DNA of 64,000 nucleotides from Paenibacillaceae bacterium (GTDB taxonomy: Bacteria > Bacillota > Bacilli > Paenibacillales > CANHGK01), in contig CANHGK010000010.1 of assembly GCA_947460235.1 (NCBI GenBank), positions 33,086-97,085 of the forward strand. The letters run 5' to 3'. Made by a program: the position numbers and the translations under genes. The first letter of the stretch is position 1, and each line of letters opens with the position of its first letter. The notes beneath the pieces are model-generated. The model did not search any database. It was not told where the DNA came from and saw nothing but the letters and a program-made list of their open reading frames with translations. Of the stretch, positions 17,873 through 25,752 are shown one piece after another.

Positions 17873-20215
17873 ATGAATCGGAAAAAACTCGGAATGATCG
17901 TAATGACGATGACATTAATGCTAGGCGGATCGCCAGTTCTACATGCGTCTGCCCAGACGGAAAGTCATTCGATTCAATTTACAGATATTGCGGATCATGC
18001 AACATATGCGGATGCGGTTACTCGGTTACGTGCACTTGGGATTTTTAATAGTCAAAATAATAAGTTTGAACCACAACAATCTGTTACCCGTGAGCAATTT
18101 GCAAAAATGATTGTGATCGCATCAAATCAAGTGGAGCGGTCGAATACATTGAGCGGTGCAACTGGAATCTTTCCGGATGTTACTAAAAACCGCTGGTCAA
18201 ATGGATTTATTCAATTAGCGGTTTCGTCAGGTTTTTTGAATGGATTGTCCGATCGTAAGTTTCATCCAACGCAAGCAATGACGTTTGCGTCCACGGTAAC
18301 GGTGCTTGTGAGGATGTTAGGTTATTCTGATCAGGATTTGAAGGGCGTTTGGCCAGACAACTATTTGAACAAAGCAGCGGACTTGCAACTTACAACAGGA
18401 TTATCAATTTCAAAATCAGCACCAGTGCCCCGTTGGGTGATTGCAACGTTAATGGATCGAATGGTAACGATGTCTGTGAAATCGGGACAAACATCAGGAA
18501 GCGGCGGTGCTGGATCGAGCGGGGCATCTAATGCTACAAAATCGTTTGCGGAAACCGTAGGTTTATTTCAAGAAGCGATCGTTCTAGGTATTAATGGCAC
18601 TGGCGAAGTTCAAACATCACAAGGGATTTTCCAAAATCCATCAAACTTCCAGATTTCGATTGGAGATACGATTCGTGTAAAAACAGATCATGGATCAATC
18701 GTAAATGTATATCCTACGAAAATTAAACAACAGAGTTCTCGCGTGCGTAATTTGCAATTCCCAGCATTAACACTAGATATAGACGGTCAATCATCAACAT
18801 ATACATTGCTTCAAACTTCGATCTATTACTTAAACGGGGTTAAAGTATCTTTTGAGCAATTAAAAACAGGATTGCGTGCGGAACAAACATTCGTTACCGG
18901 AACAATGGCTGGCCATACATCGCCCGATTATGTTGTCATCAATGATCCGACAAGTGAAAGTGGTACGTATGCGGAACTCGTTGTCTTAGATGATCAGTTG
19001 TCTTCTGCAAAATTAGAATCAAATCAAATTGCTGCTGACAGCGGTGTATTCAATCTTGCAAACAAAAGCATCGTGCTTGAAAAAGGCTATAAATATGGAG
19101 TCTTCGTTCGAGGGGATCAAGTGCAAGGATTCTATAAAGTGTTAAATCAAGTGGAACGAGATACGATTGTACAAGTGAATGGAAGCAGCCTTCAAGTTAA
19201 AGATGGCAATGGTCAAGCAAAGTCGATGTCATTGCCGCAAAAAACAATATATTATTACAACGGCACTAAACAAAATTACGATACATTAAAAACGATCTTT
19301 AAATCGGGTCAGACGATTGAGTGGGGAACGGGTACGGAGGCTTCGAGTTATGCCTATGCCATTATTCGGGATCCATATATTACTGGCGTAATGAGTTTTG
19401 TTGAAGCAACGGTTTTATCAGATTCAAAGTTGAACGTGAAACTTCAAGCAAAACAAATTCAAACGGATCAAGGGATTTATACGTTGCTTGATGCCGCTGG
19501 CGGTGTAATGCCAGGTATTAAATACAGTCTAGCGATCGGCGCGAATGCGACGGTGATCAGTGCAAAACCATTAAATGAATCGGTTCGAGGAACGGTATTG
19601 CGTAATACTGAATCTCAATTGACTTGGATTTCAAATGGAAATCAAGGATCATTTACGTTGCCGCAATCAGCAGCCTATTATTATAACGGTGCAAAAACGA
19701 CGTACGATTCGCTAAAATCAATTATCCAAGCGAATTCGACGATCGTCTTTGGCTATAATGCGAACCAAACAGGTTATGACTATGGTGTTGTTTTTGATCC
19801 ATCATATAGTGTACCTCAAGTTGCGAGTGCGACAACGTCGTCGTCAGCGCAAGCTGGTCTAATTTCCTTAAACGGAAAAACCATCATTCGAGATAATGGT
19901 ATATCAAATGTTTCACTGATTCAGTTGAACGATGTCGTTTATGAAGTCTCAGATATCAATGGTCAAAATTCCTACATTCAAGTGTACTCAAATCGAGTAT
20001 ACGGAATGTTAACTGCCTTTTTGCCCAATGCACTTTCACCGCAATCGATTAGTGCGGATGTTTATAATTCGTCGCTCAAGAAATCGGAGTCCAAAACATA
20101 TGAGTTAAGCAAGGATTTTAATATGTCTACAGTGACGAACCCTGCGATAAAAGTTGGAGCCTATGCAACATTTTTGTTTGGAGTTGGTGGGAAAGTAATT
20201 GATATCGTTAATTAA
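17873..20215 (+). CDS. SLH-anchored surface protein with three ~142-residue repeats
   Basis: This 780-residue secreted protein has a signal peptide (to about residue 27) and three S-layer homology domains: FTDIADHATYADAVTRLRAL (residue ~35), IFPDVTKNRWSNGFIQLAV (~100) and VWPDNYLNKAADLQL (~160). These bind pyruvylated wall polysaccharide. The rest contains three homologous beta-rich modules whose landmark (Y/Y)YxNGxKxxxDxLK falls near residues 316, 458 and 600. It lies 25 bp after the permease gene with its own AAAGGAGG, so it is probably co-expressed with the exporter. It may be the substrate or a wall-side scaffold. No enzyme motif is visible. Confidence 0.8.
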   Translation: MNRKKLGMIVMTMTLMLGGSPVLHASAQTESHSIQFTDIADHATYADAVTRLRALGIFNSQNNKFEPQQSVTREQFAKMIVIASNQVERSNTLSGATGIFPDVTKNRWSNGFIQLAVSSGFLNGLSDRKFHPTQAMTFASTVTVLVRMLGYSDQDLKGVWPDNYLNKAADLQLTTGLSISKSAPVPRWVIATLMDRMVTMSVKSGQTSGSGGAGSSGASNATKSFAETVGLFQEAIVLGINGTGEVQTSQGIFQNPSNFQISIGDTIRVKTDHGSIVNVYPTKIKQQSSRVRNLQFPALTLDIDGQSSTYTLLQTSIYYLNGVKVSFEQLKTGLRAEQTFVTGTMAGHTSPDYVVINDPTSESGTYAELVVLDDQLSSAKLESNQIAADSGVFNLANKSIVLEKGYKYGVFVRGDQVQGFYKVLNQVERDTIVQVNGSSLQVKDGNGQAKSMSLPQKTIYYYNGTKQNYDTLKTIFKSGQTIEWGTGTEASSYAYAIIRDPYITGVMSFVEATVLSDSKLNVKLQAKQIQTDQGIYTLLDAAGGVMPGIKYSLAIGANATVISAKPLNESVRGTVLRNTESQLTWISNGNQGSFTLPQSAAYYYNGAKTTYDSLKSIIQANSTIVFGYNANQTGYDYGVVFDPSYSVPQVASATTSSSAQAGLISLNGKTIIRDNGISNVSLIQLNDVVYEVSDINGQNSYIQVYSNRVYGMLTAFLPNALSPQSISADVYNSSLKKSESKTYELSKDFNMSTVTNPAIKVGAYATFLFGVGGKVIDIVN

Positions 20216-20232
20216 TTTTGAGAGGAATTTGT

Positions 20233-20910
20233 ATGATGAAAAAAATTAACTTGTTAAGTGTAAGTGTTCTTGCTTTAGCAATTGTGCTTGGTGGTTGTAG
20301 CTCTACGGCAACTCAACCACAACAACAAATGGTTGACCAAGGCGGAAACATGCAAAATGGTTTCGGAGATCCAAGTGGCAATATGCAAGGTGGTAATGGT
20401 CAAGGACAAGGTAATCGTCAGTTTCAACGGCCGGATGCCATGGGTGAAATTTCTGTATTGGATGGGAATAATGTAACGATTAAAGTCATTCAAATGCCGA
20501 ATTTTGGCCAAGGCCAAGGTGGTCAACGCCAACGCACATGGAGAGCGGGGAGTTCACCACGTCCTCGACCATCAGGGTCACCTGGCCCTCGTCAACAACG
20601 TCAGCGTCAGTTTACAGGCGAAACGAAAATAATAGCGCTTGACGGGATCGTAATTCAAAAAATGTCCTTCGGAGATAATGGGCCACAAATGGATCAAATT
20701 CAAGTGAAAGATTTGCAAATTGGTGATGTATTACAAGTCTTCAATAAAGCCGATGATCAATCGAAAATCGATCACGTAAGTGTGGGCGGTTTAGGCGGTG
20801 GAGGCGGCGGTTTTGGCGGCGGCCGTGGTGGAAATGGTGGAGGCCGTGGTGGAAATGGCGGCGGAGACGGCGGCGGTGACGGTGGAAACTGGCGCGGAAA
20901 TAATGATTAA
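20233..20910 (+). CDS. Gly/Gln-rich lipoprotein, last gene of the exporter operon
   Basis: This 225-residue protein is a lipoprotein: the leader ends VLGGC (lipidated Cys ~22). AGAGGAA lies just upstream of ATG 20233 (ATG 20236 is also possible). The middle is Gln/Gly/Pro-rich around a short beta-rich core (MGEISVLDGNNVTIKVIQMP; MDQIQVKDLQIGDVLQVF). The last ~45 residues are Gly-rich with Arg/Asn/Asp (GGRGGNGGG units), echoing the Gly-rich tail of the adaptor at the head of the operon. The core resembles that of the Lys/Pro-repeat protein at 12.7 kb only loosely. Function is unknown. Confidence 0.65.
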   Translation: MMKKINLLSVSVLALAIVLGGCSSTATQPQQQMVDQGGNMQNGFGDPSGNMQGGNGQGQGNRQFQRPDAMGEISVLDGNNVTIKVIQMPNFGQGQGGQRQRTWRAGSSPRPRPSGSPGPRQQRQRQFTGETKIIALDGIVIQKMSFGDNGPQMDQIQVKDLQIGDVLQVFNKADDQSKIDHVSVGGLGGGGGGFGGGRGGNGGGRGGNGGGDGGGDGGNWRGNND

Positions 20911-20921
20911 ATAAATAGAAA

Positions 20922-20976
20922 AGGGACAATCTGATTGGCAAAATTCGAATTTGAACTGCGATCAGATTGTCCCTAT
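20922..20976. terminator. Hairpin between convergent genes
   Basis: GGGACAATCTGAT pairs perfectly with ATCAGATTGTCCC. A T-rich run follows on the minus strand (CCCTTTTCTATTT); on + the downstream is only AT-rich. It is a likely bidirectional terminator for the exporter operon and the small gene at 20983-21150. Confidence 0.75.
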
Positions 20977-20982
20977 TAAATT

Positions 20983-21150
20983 TTATTGAAGGTTTGTTTT
21001 CAACTCGGCTGCGATGTTAAATTGGTTTTGAACGGAACGAATGACATCTGCTTTATGGTTTTTTAGCAACTCAATTACTTGAAGATGACGTTGAATGTCT
21101 TGATTAAATAAAGGTAAAATTTCATTAATGCGGTGAATCGCTGGATGCAT
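20983..21150 (-). CDS. Small protein, 55 residues, unknown
   Basis: A short reading frame starts at ATG 21150 after a TAGGGGG ribosome site and ends at 20983. The product opens MHPAIHRINEILPLFNQDIQ and is predicted to be all-helical and soluble, with regularly spaced Leu/Ile (IELLKNHKADVIRSV). It has no signal peptide or membrane helix. I do not recognise it. Support comes from the ribosome site, coding-like composition and the shared terminator at its 3' end. It could be a small regulator or spore-related peptide, but nothing in the sequence decides that. Confidence 0.5.
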   Translation of the reverse strand: MHPAIHRINEILPLFNQDIQRHLQVIELLKNHKADVIRSVQNQFNIAAELKTNLQ

Positions 21151-21595
21151 GAGATGACCCCCTAAATTGAATGCATATTCCGCATAACTGTAAGCGGATA
21201 CAACGTATATAATTCAAAATACTTTTTGAAATCCCTGCAGACATAATGAAACGATTACAATCAATCAGGCAATTCAAACGTTTGCGCTACAAAATCAGAC
21301 TAACATGCAGAGGTTTTAACGTCAATAGCATATTTTTGAATTGGTGAAACATCCATTCTTGGCATGTTATTCAATATACAGATTATGTGGAACGCCAAAT
21401 TGTTGCAAAAATAGAGTTACCAATTCGGATGGGTTATATTCTGAAATCGTAAAAAGCGAACATTCAGGCAGGAGCACGACTGGCCTATGTCGAAGTTTCT
21501 TAGGACAAATTCTCAATTGATGGACTTTTCAGAAGTCAATGGATAAGATGATTAAGACAAGTTTGCAAAAGGAACAAAGGAAAGGAGTGGGGCGA
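21151..21595. other. About 440 bp without an intact gene; likely decayed sequence
   Basis: On the minus strand two protein-like stretches can be read: RICPKKLRHRPVVLLPECSL, continuing about 30 residues to a stop near 21370, and, further left, DVSPIQKYAIDVKTSAC followed by a stop and then SDFVAQTFELPD. Neither has a start or ribosome site, and the second is interrupted by TAG. This looks like one or two worn gene remnants. The + strand carries the ribosome site (AAAGGAGTGG) for the TIGR01777 gene at its right end. Confidence 0.35.
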
Positions 21596-22510
21596 ATGCG
21601 GATTTTATTGTTTGGCGGTACTGGGTTTATCGGACAACATGCGGCCAAACGTTGGGAAGAAGAAGGGCACGAAGTCATTGTTCTTTCCCGAAGACATACA
21701 AACGCTCCACATGGAAAAGTTGTTCTCTACGAAATTGATGAGATGGAGCAGCTGTTTAATTCCATTAAAGATGAATATGCGATCATTAATTTAGCAGGTG
21801 AATCGTTAAATAGTGGTAGATGGACAGTGGAACGGAAAAAAAGAATACTCGATTCAAGGACGATATTAACAGGAGCCATTGCACAGGCACTAGATAAAGC
21901 CGAGAATAAACCGAAAGTTTGGATCAACGCTTCTGCGATTGGTTATTACGGATATTCAGAAACGGGAATTTTTGATGAAAAAAGTGAGAGTGGCAAGGGG
22001 TTCTTGGCCGAAACTTGTTTGAAGTGGGAACTTGCTACCGCGCCGGCAATTCGGCATACTCGAGTTGTTCGGTTAAGACTAGGGATTGTACTTGGTGATG
22101 ATGGTGGCGCATTACAAAAAATGATAATGCCCTATCAATTCTATGTTGGTGGCAAAGTCGGAAATGGTTATCAGTGGGTGTCGTGGATTCACATCGATGA
22201 CGTTGTTGGAATCATTTCGCTTTGCTTAATCGATGAAACGATCAAAGGACCAGTAAATGCGACGAATCCGACACCGGTTACGATGGATGATTTCGGAAAA
22301 GCCATCGGTTTTGCTTATCGCAAACCACATTGGCTACCACTACCGGGGTTCATCCTGAAATTAATTTTTGGGGAAATGTCTGATTTGTTGCTTCAAGGCC
22401 AACGAGTAATACCTGAACGAATGAAGCAGGCAGGTTACAATTTTCGGTTTCGAAATCTTGTCATCGCACTTAAACAAATCAAATATGCTCAAAATAGCTT
22501 GAAAAAATAA
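21596..22510 (+). CDS. TIGR01777-family NAD-dependent epimerase-like oxidoreductase
   Basis: This 304-residue cytoplasmic protein of the extended SDR superfamily (SDR39U1/YfcH type) starts at 21596, where AAAGGAGTGG is well spaced and the Rossmann strand MRILLFGGTGFIGQHAAKRW begins. Other family blocks are AIINLAGESLNSGRWT, NASAIGYYGYS, WVSWIHIDDVVGII and the C-terminal GQRVIPERMKQAGYNF. The substrate of this family is not established. It is followed by a strong terminator, so it is probably monocistronic. Confidence 0.9.
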   Translation: MRILLFGGTGFIGQHAAKRWEEEGHEVIVLSRRHTNAPHGKVVLYEIDEMEQLFNSIKDEYAIINLAGESLNSGRWTVERKKRILDSRTILTGAIAQALDKAENKPKVWINASAIGYYGYSETGIFDEKSESGKGFLAETCLKWELATAPAIRHTRVVRLRLGIVLGDDGGALQKMIMPYQFYVGGKVGNGYQWVSWIHIDDVVGIISLCLIDETIKGPVNATNPTPVTMDDFGKAIGFAYRKPHWLPLPGFILKLIFGEMSDLLLQGQRVIPERMKQAGYNFRFRNLVIALKQIKYAQNSLKK

Positions 22511-22524
22511 TTCGAGATTTTATC

Positions 22525-22571
22525 CAAAAAACCACGAGACCGGAGTGAAATCCGAATTTGTGGTTTTTTTA
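22525..22571 (+). terminator. Rho-independent terminator
   Basis: AAAAAACCAC and GTGGTTTTTT pair around a loop that contains a second small CCGG/CCG pairing, ending in a T-run. Confidence 0.85.
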
Positions 22572-22673
22572 TATTTTCAAACGATGCACAAGTTCATAAT
22601 TTTCGATAGAATGAGAAATAACTGATCATCATACTACCTAGTGAAATTCACAGATCCGATGGAGGGTTTCGAA

Positions 22674-23912
22674 ATGAGTCGCCGAGTTGTTGTTACAGGA
22701 GTGGGAGCTGTCACCCCGTTAGGATTAGACGTTGAATCAACATGGAATAAACTACTTCGCGGGCAATCGGGTATCGGAATGCTTACGCGAAGAAATATAG
22801 ATGCATACCCAGCAAAAGTGGCAGCAGAAGTAAAAGATTTTGATCCAACGAATTGGATTGACCGCAAGGAAGCGAGACGGATGGATCGTTTTATTCATTT
22901 TGCCGTTGTTGGTGCAATCGAAGCGATGAAAGATGCAGGTGTAACCGTCGGTGAAACCGTTGATTCAGATCGAATCGGTGTTTGGATCGGAAATGGTGTC
23001 GGCGGACTTGAAACATATGAAGAAAATTTGCGGGCATTAGATAAGCGTGGATATAAAAGAGTATCTCCATTTACAGTGCCAATGTTTATTACAAACATGG
23101 CATCCGGGCAAGTTGCATTACAGTTTGGTGCGCAAGGAATTAATGGATGCACGGTGACCGCTTGTGCATCGGGCGCCCATTCGATAGGTGATGCATTTCG
23201 TGCAATTCAGCGCGGCGATGCGGATGTAATGATTACAGGAGGTACGGAAGCCCCAATTACCGATATGGGTATGGGTGCATTTTCATCAATGACAGCTTTG
23301 AGCTTTAATCCAGACCCATTAACAGCCTGTCGCCCTTTTGATCGCAATCGTGATGGTTTCGTAATTGCAGAAGGTGCAGGCATTCTCGTGCTTGAAGAAT
23401 TGGAACATGCCAAAGCGCGTGGGGCGAATATTTATGCAGAGATTGCCGGGTTCGGTGCAAACTGTGATGCGTATCATATTACCGCGCCATCACCGGATGG
23501 AGCTTGCTGGGTCAAGGCGATGCATTTGGCCGTTCGTGAAGCGGGCGTGTCTTTAGAAGATGTGGATTATATAAATGCGCATGGGACAAGTACGCCGTAT
23601 AACGATAAATACGAAACTTTGGCAATCAAAAAAGCGTTTGGTGAACATGCGTACCGATTGAGCGTCAGTTCAACGAAGTCGATGACGGGACATTTGCTTG
23701 GTGGTGCTGGTGGAATAGAAGCTGTATTTAGTGTGCTAGCAATTAAACATCAAATCGTACCTCCGACAATCAATTATCAAGATGCTGACGAAGAGATGGA
23801 CTTGGATTATGTACCGAATATAGCAAAATCACGCAATGTTAAAGTGGCACTATCCAATTCGTTTGGATTTGGCGGGCATAATGCAGTGCTTTGCTTTAAA
23901 GAGTTAATTTGA
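22674..23912 (+). CDS. fabF: Beta-ketoacyl-ACP synthase II
   Basis: This 412-residue condensing enzyme of fatty acid elongation adds malonyl-ACP units. The catalytic triad is intact: Cys164 (TACASGAHS), His303 ([11 protein letters not shown]) and His340 (GHLLGGAGG). The Phe gate motif [10 protein letters not shown] is present at the C-terminus. The start at 22674 follows TGGAGGG; the open frame upstream lacks a ribosome site. It stands alone rather than in a fab cluster and may be a second paralogue. The TGA stop overlaps the next gene's ATG by one base. Confidence 0.95.
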   Translation: MSRRVVVTGVGAVTPLGLDVESTWNKLLRGQSGIGMLTRRNIDAYPAKVAAEVKDFDPTNWIDRKEARRMDRFIHFAVVGAIEAMKDAGVTVGETVDSDRIGVWIGNGVGGLETYEENLRALDKRGYKRVSPFTVPMFITNMASGQVALQFGAQGINGCTVTACASGAHSIGDAFRAIQRGDADVMITGGTEAPITDMGMGAFSSMTALSFNPDPLTACRPFDRNRDGFVIAEGAGILVLEELEHAKARGANIYAEIAGFGANCDAYHITAPSPDGACWVKAMHLAVREAGVSLEDVDYINAHGTSTPYNDKYETLAIKKAFGEHAYRLSVSSTKSMTGHLLGGAGGIEAVFSVLAIKHQIVPPTINYQDADEEMDLDYVPNIAKSRNVKVALSNSFGFGGHNAVLCFKELI

Positions 23913-24244
23913 TGGCATCAAATCAAGAGTTTGTTAATTTTGTATTGGATCAAATTCGTGGGTTGGAAACGGTCACTTCTCGAAAAATGTTCGGGGAATA
24001 TGCAGTTTATTTTAACGGGAAAGTGATCGCGCTCATCTGTGATGATCAGTTATTTGTTAAGCCGACACCGGAAGGTGCGTCTTTTATCGGAGAGCCAATT
24101 ATGGCACCGCCGTACCCAGGTGCGAAGCCGTATTTTTTGATTGAAGAACAATTGGATGATCGGGAATTTTTAATGAAACTGTTTGACATGACAGAGGCGG
24201 TTTTGCCTGTGCCGAAAAAGAAAGCGAATAAAAAAATAAAATAA
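23912..24244 (+). CDS. TfoX/Sxy N-terminal domain protein
   Basis: This 110-residue cytoplasmic protein contains the TfoX N-terminal domain: SRKMFGEYAVYFNGKVIALI, then LFVKPTPEG, PYPGAKPYF and LMKLFDMTEAVLP. In gamma-proteobacteria TfoX/Sxy activates competence genes; stand-alone N-terminal-domain proteins in Firmicutes have no set role. The basic tail (KKKANKKIK) may touch nucleic acid. It is translationally coupled to fabF by a one-base overlap, which could be simply positional. Confidence 0.85.
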   Translation: MASNQEFVNFVLDQIRGLETVTSRKMFGEYAVYFNGKVIALICDDQLFVKPTPEGASFIGEPIMAPPYPGAKPYFLIEEQLDDREFLMKLFDMTEAVLPVPKKKANKKIK

Positions 24245-24245
24245 A

Positions 24246-24275
24246 TCAACAAATTTGAATTTTCCGTGATATAAT
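24246..24275 (+). promoter_or_regulatory. Putative sigma-A promoter
   Basis: TCAACA, 18 bp, TATAAT, about 57 bp before the membrane-protein start at 24332. The first six bases follow the TfoX-like stop. Confidence 0.55.
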
Positions 24276-24331
24276 TTAAGAATATTCAGACTATTCGCAG
24301 CTCTAATACCTTTGAATTAAGGAGGGAGCAC

Positions 24332-24772
24332 ATGGAAAGTCGACGAATGCTCATGCGCTTAGGGCAGATCGTTTGGGGTTTGGGCTTTATTCTTGTGACA
24401 AGTTTGGCGTGGTTTCAAGCATGGTCGATCATGATTGTGTCGCTGATTTTAGTGAGTTGGTTTTTCTTTGGAATGGCAAGTTGGATATTCACCCGAAGAT
24501 TGATTCACCGTAGGTTGCGTGTGCTAAGACAAGAACGCAGAATTCGCGTAGAGGGGGAACGGATATCAGTTGAAGAAGACGGAAAATTGTTGCTCGTTCA
24601 TCGTTCAGACGTTTTGAAAATCAGCGAATGGCCAAAGCACGGAATTGTTATTGATACACACGCTCGGAGGGGCGCTGTTACGATACCGAAAGACAGTAAA
24701 AATTACTATGAATTACGCAATGCGCTTTTGAATTGGGATTCTCTATTTCTAGATATGTCAGGAACATCATGA
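24332..24772 (+). CDS. Two-helix membrane protein of unknown function
   Basis: This 146-residue protein starts after AAGGAGGGAG. Two hydrophobic segments (about residues 11-27 and 32-52) are followed by a short basic stretch (RRLIHRRLRVLRQERR) and a cytoplasmic beta-rich domain (IRVEGERISVEEDGKLLLVH, RGAVTIPKDSKNYYELRNAL) resembling the YcxB/PH-like arrangement seen in small Bacillus membrane proteins. That similarity is by eye only. No motif assigns a function. Confidence 0.6.
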   Translation: MESRRMLMRLGQIVWGLGFILVTSLAWFQAWSIMIVSLILVSWFFFGMASWIFTRRLIHRRLRVLRQERRIRVEGERISVEEDGKLLLVHRSDVLKISEWPKHGIVIDTHARRGAVTIPKDSKNYYELRNALLNWDSLFLDMSGTS

Positions 24773-24880
24773 TTAGAATGGAAAGGTTATGTGACCGTCC
24801 CGATTTTGGGGCGGTTTTTCAGTTTCGTATCAGATTCAATGGGTTTAATTCAAGTATCAACCATCTGGAGGCGAACGAAA

Positions 24881-25272
24881 TTGAAAAAATGACTACTAAT
24901 CGCATTAATGTCAAAGACGATTCTTGTCGCGACTGCGGATTGCTCGACAAACGCATCAACACCTTCGACATCCACTACCACACAATCAGCAACATCTGGT
25001 AAACAAACGGTAACGATCGAAATGAACGAATTTATGTATAAACCGTTGAATATCGAAGTGCAAGCTGGTAAATCGGTACATTTTGTTATGAAAACATAGG
25101 GAAAGAACAAAATGATATTAACAATGATGCAATTAAATTTAATGCTGATGTTGACCCAGGAAAAACAGTAGAAATTGATTGGACTGCACCGGCTGCAGGT
25201 GAATATGAAATACAATGTGATAAAACGGGCCATAAATCAGCGGGTATGGTTATGAAAATGTTCGTAAAGTAA
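24881..25272 (+). pseudogene. Cupredoxin-like lipoprotein, inactivated
   Basis: A TTG start at 24881 after CTGGAGG reads KK then TGA, then LLIALMSKTILVATADCSTN: a lipoprotein leader with a premature stop where Trp (TGG) would fit. The frame continues through a Ser/Thr linker into QTVTIEMNEFMYKPLNIEVQ, then AGKSVHFVMKT and a stop at 25099. One base shift restores the rest, YENIGKEQNDINNDAIKF through AAGEYEIQCDKTGHKSAGM, to TAA 25272. The Cys-x4-His-x4-Met spacing (CDKTGHKSAGM) fits a mononuclear blue-copper site. One stop and one frameshift make two independent lesions. Confidence 0.75.
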
Positions 25273-25293
25273 TAATAATAAAAGGTGTAAACG

Positions 25294-25324
25294 AGTCGAC
25301 CCTTCGAGGGGTTCGGCTTTTTTT
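25294..25324 (+). terminator. Rho-independent terminator after the cupredoxin pseudogene
   Basis: AGTCGA-CCC pairs with GGG-T-TCGGCT (one bulge, one G-T pair), followed by seven T residues. Confidence 0.75.
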
Positions 25325-25418
25325 ATTGCAAGTTCATTTGACGGAAGTGACAGAAGAGTATGTTATTTAAGCGTGTTAACTATTGTTTTATAATCTAAAA
25401 TTAACGGTGGAAATTGTC

Positions 25419-25690
25419 GTGCAAAAGCCTACAGGTTGGAAGAAGAAGTATATTAACATAAAGGAACGTTAATCGTGGCCCTTGATTTACGGTCGTCGGG
25501 ATTATTAGTTTGCTGCTGGATTCTGGTTGCTTGCCATTGTGTCGATGACCGAGGCATCGACACAATGGCAAGCAACGGGATATATGATCATTGTGGGACT
25601 GGGTTGTTTTTCTTGGGGTTTGGCGTGATTTTTGCAGTGATCATTTCAAAAATCAAATTAACGTATCATGCGCCGAGCGCGGAATTTTAA
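25419..25690 (+). pseudogene. Small membrane protein, frameshifted
   Basis: A GTG at 25419 after GGTGGA opens VQKPTGWKKKYINIKER and stops. Later frames read GFWLLAIVSMTEASTQWQAT, GYMIIVGLGCFSWGLA, then IFAVIISKIKLTYHAPSAEF to TAA 25690. Joined, these give a plausible 80-90 residue protein with a basic N-terminus and two membrane helices, but at least two stops or shifts interrupt it. I do not recognise the family. It contains the long inverted repeat described separately. Confidence 0.5.
25526..25576. repeat. Perfect 22-bp inverted repeat with 7-base loop
   Basis: The left arm at 25526-25547 (GTTGCTTGCCATTG...GATG) is the exact reverse complement of the right arm at 25555-25576 (CATC...CAATGGCAAGCAAC), separated by ACCGAGG. 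There is no T-run, so it is not a simple terminator. It lies inside the frameshifted small membrane protein gene. Confidence 0.9.
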
Positions 25691-25703
25691 TTTTGTAAAA
25701 CAA

Positions 25704-25752
25704 GAAGCGTCTCCGATTCTCAAACAAATGAGAAGTGAGAGACGCTTTTTTT
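25704..25752. terminator. Bidirectional terminator at the end of the lipid-modification operon
   Basis: AAGCGTCTC pairs with GAGACGCTT, with an inner TTCTCA/TGAGAA pair. T-run on + and A-rich/T-run on -. It overlaps the stop of the DUF1365-CFA gene by two bases. Confidence 0.85.

Noticed and set aside
21151..21595. Minus-strand protein-like segments considered as an intact gene
   Set aside because: No start or ribosome site, and an in-frame TAG interrupts one segment.
24881..24895. TGA read as Trp in the cupredoxin gene (recoding)
   Set aside because: TGA is a normal stop in other genes of the window (for example fabF), and the same gene has a second frameshift lesion.
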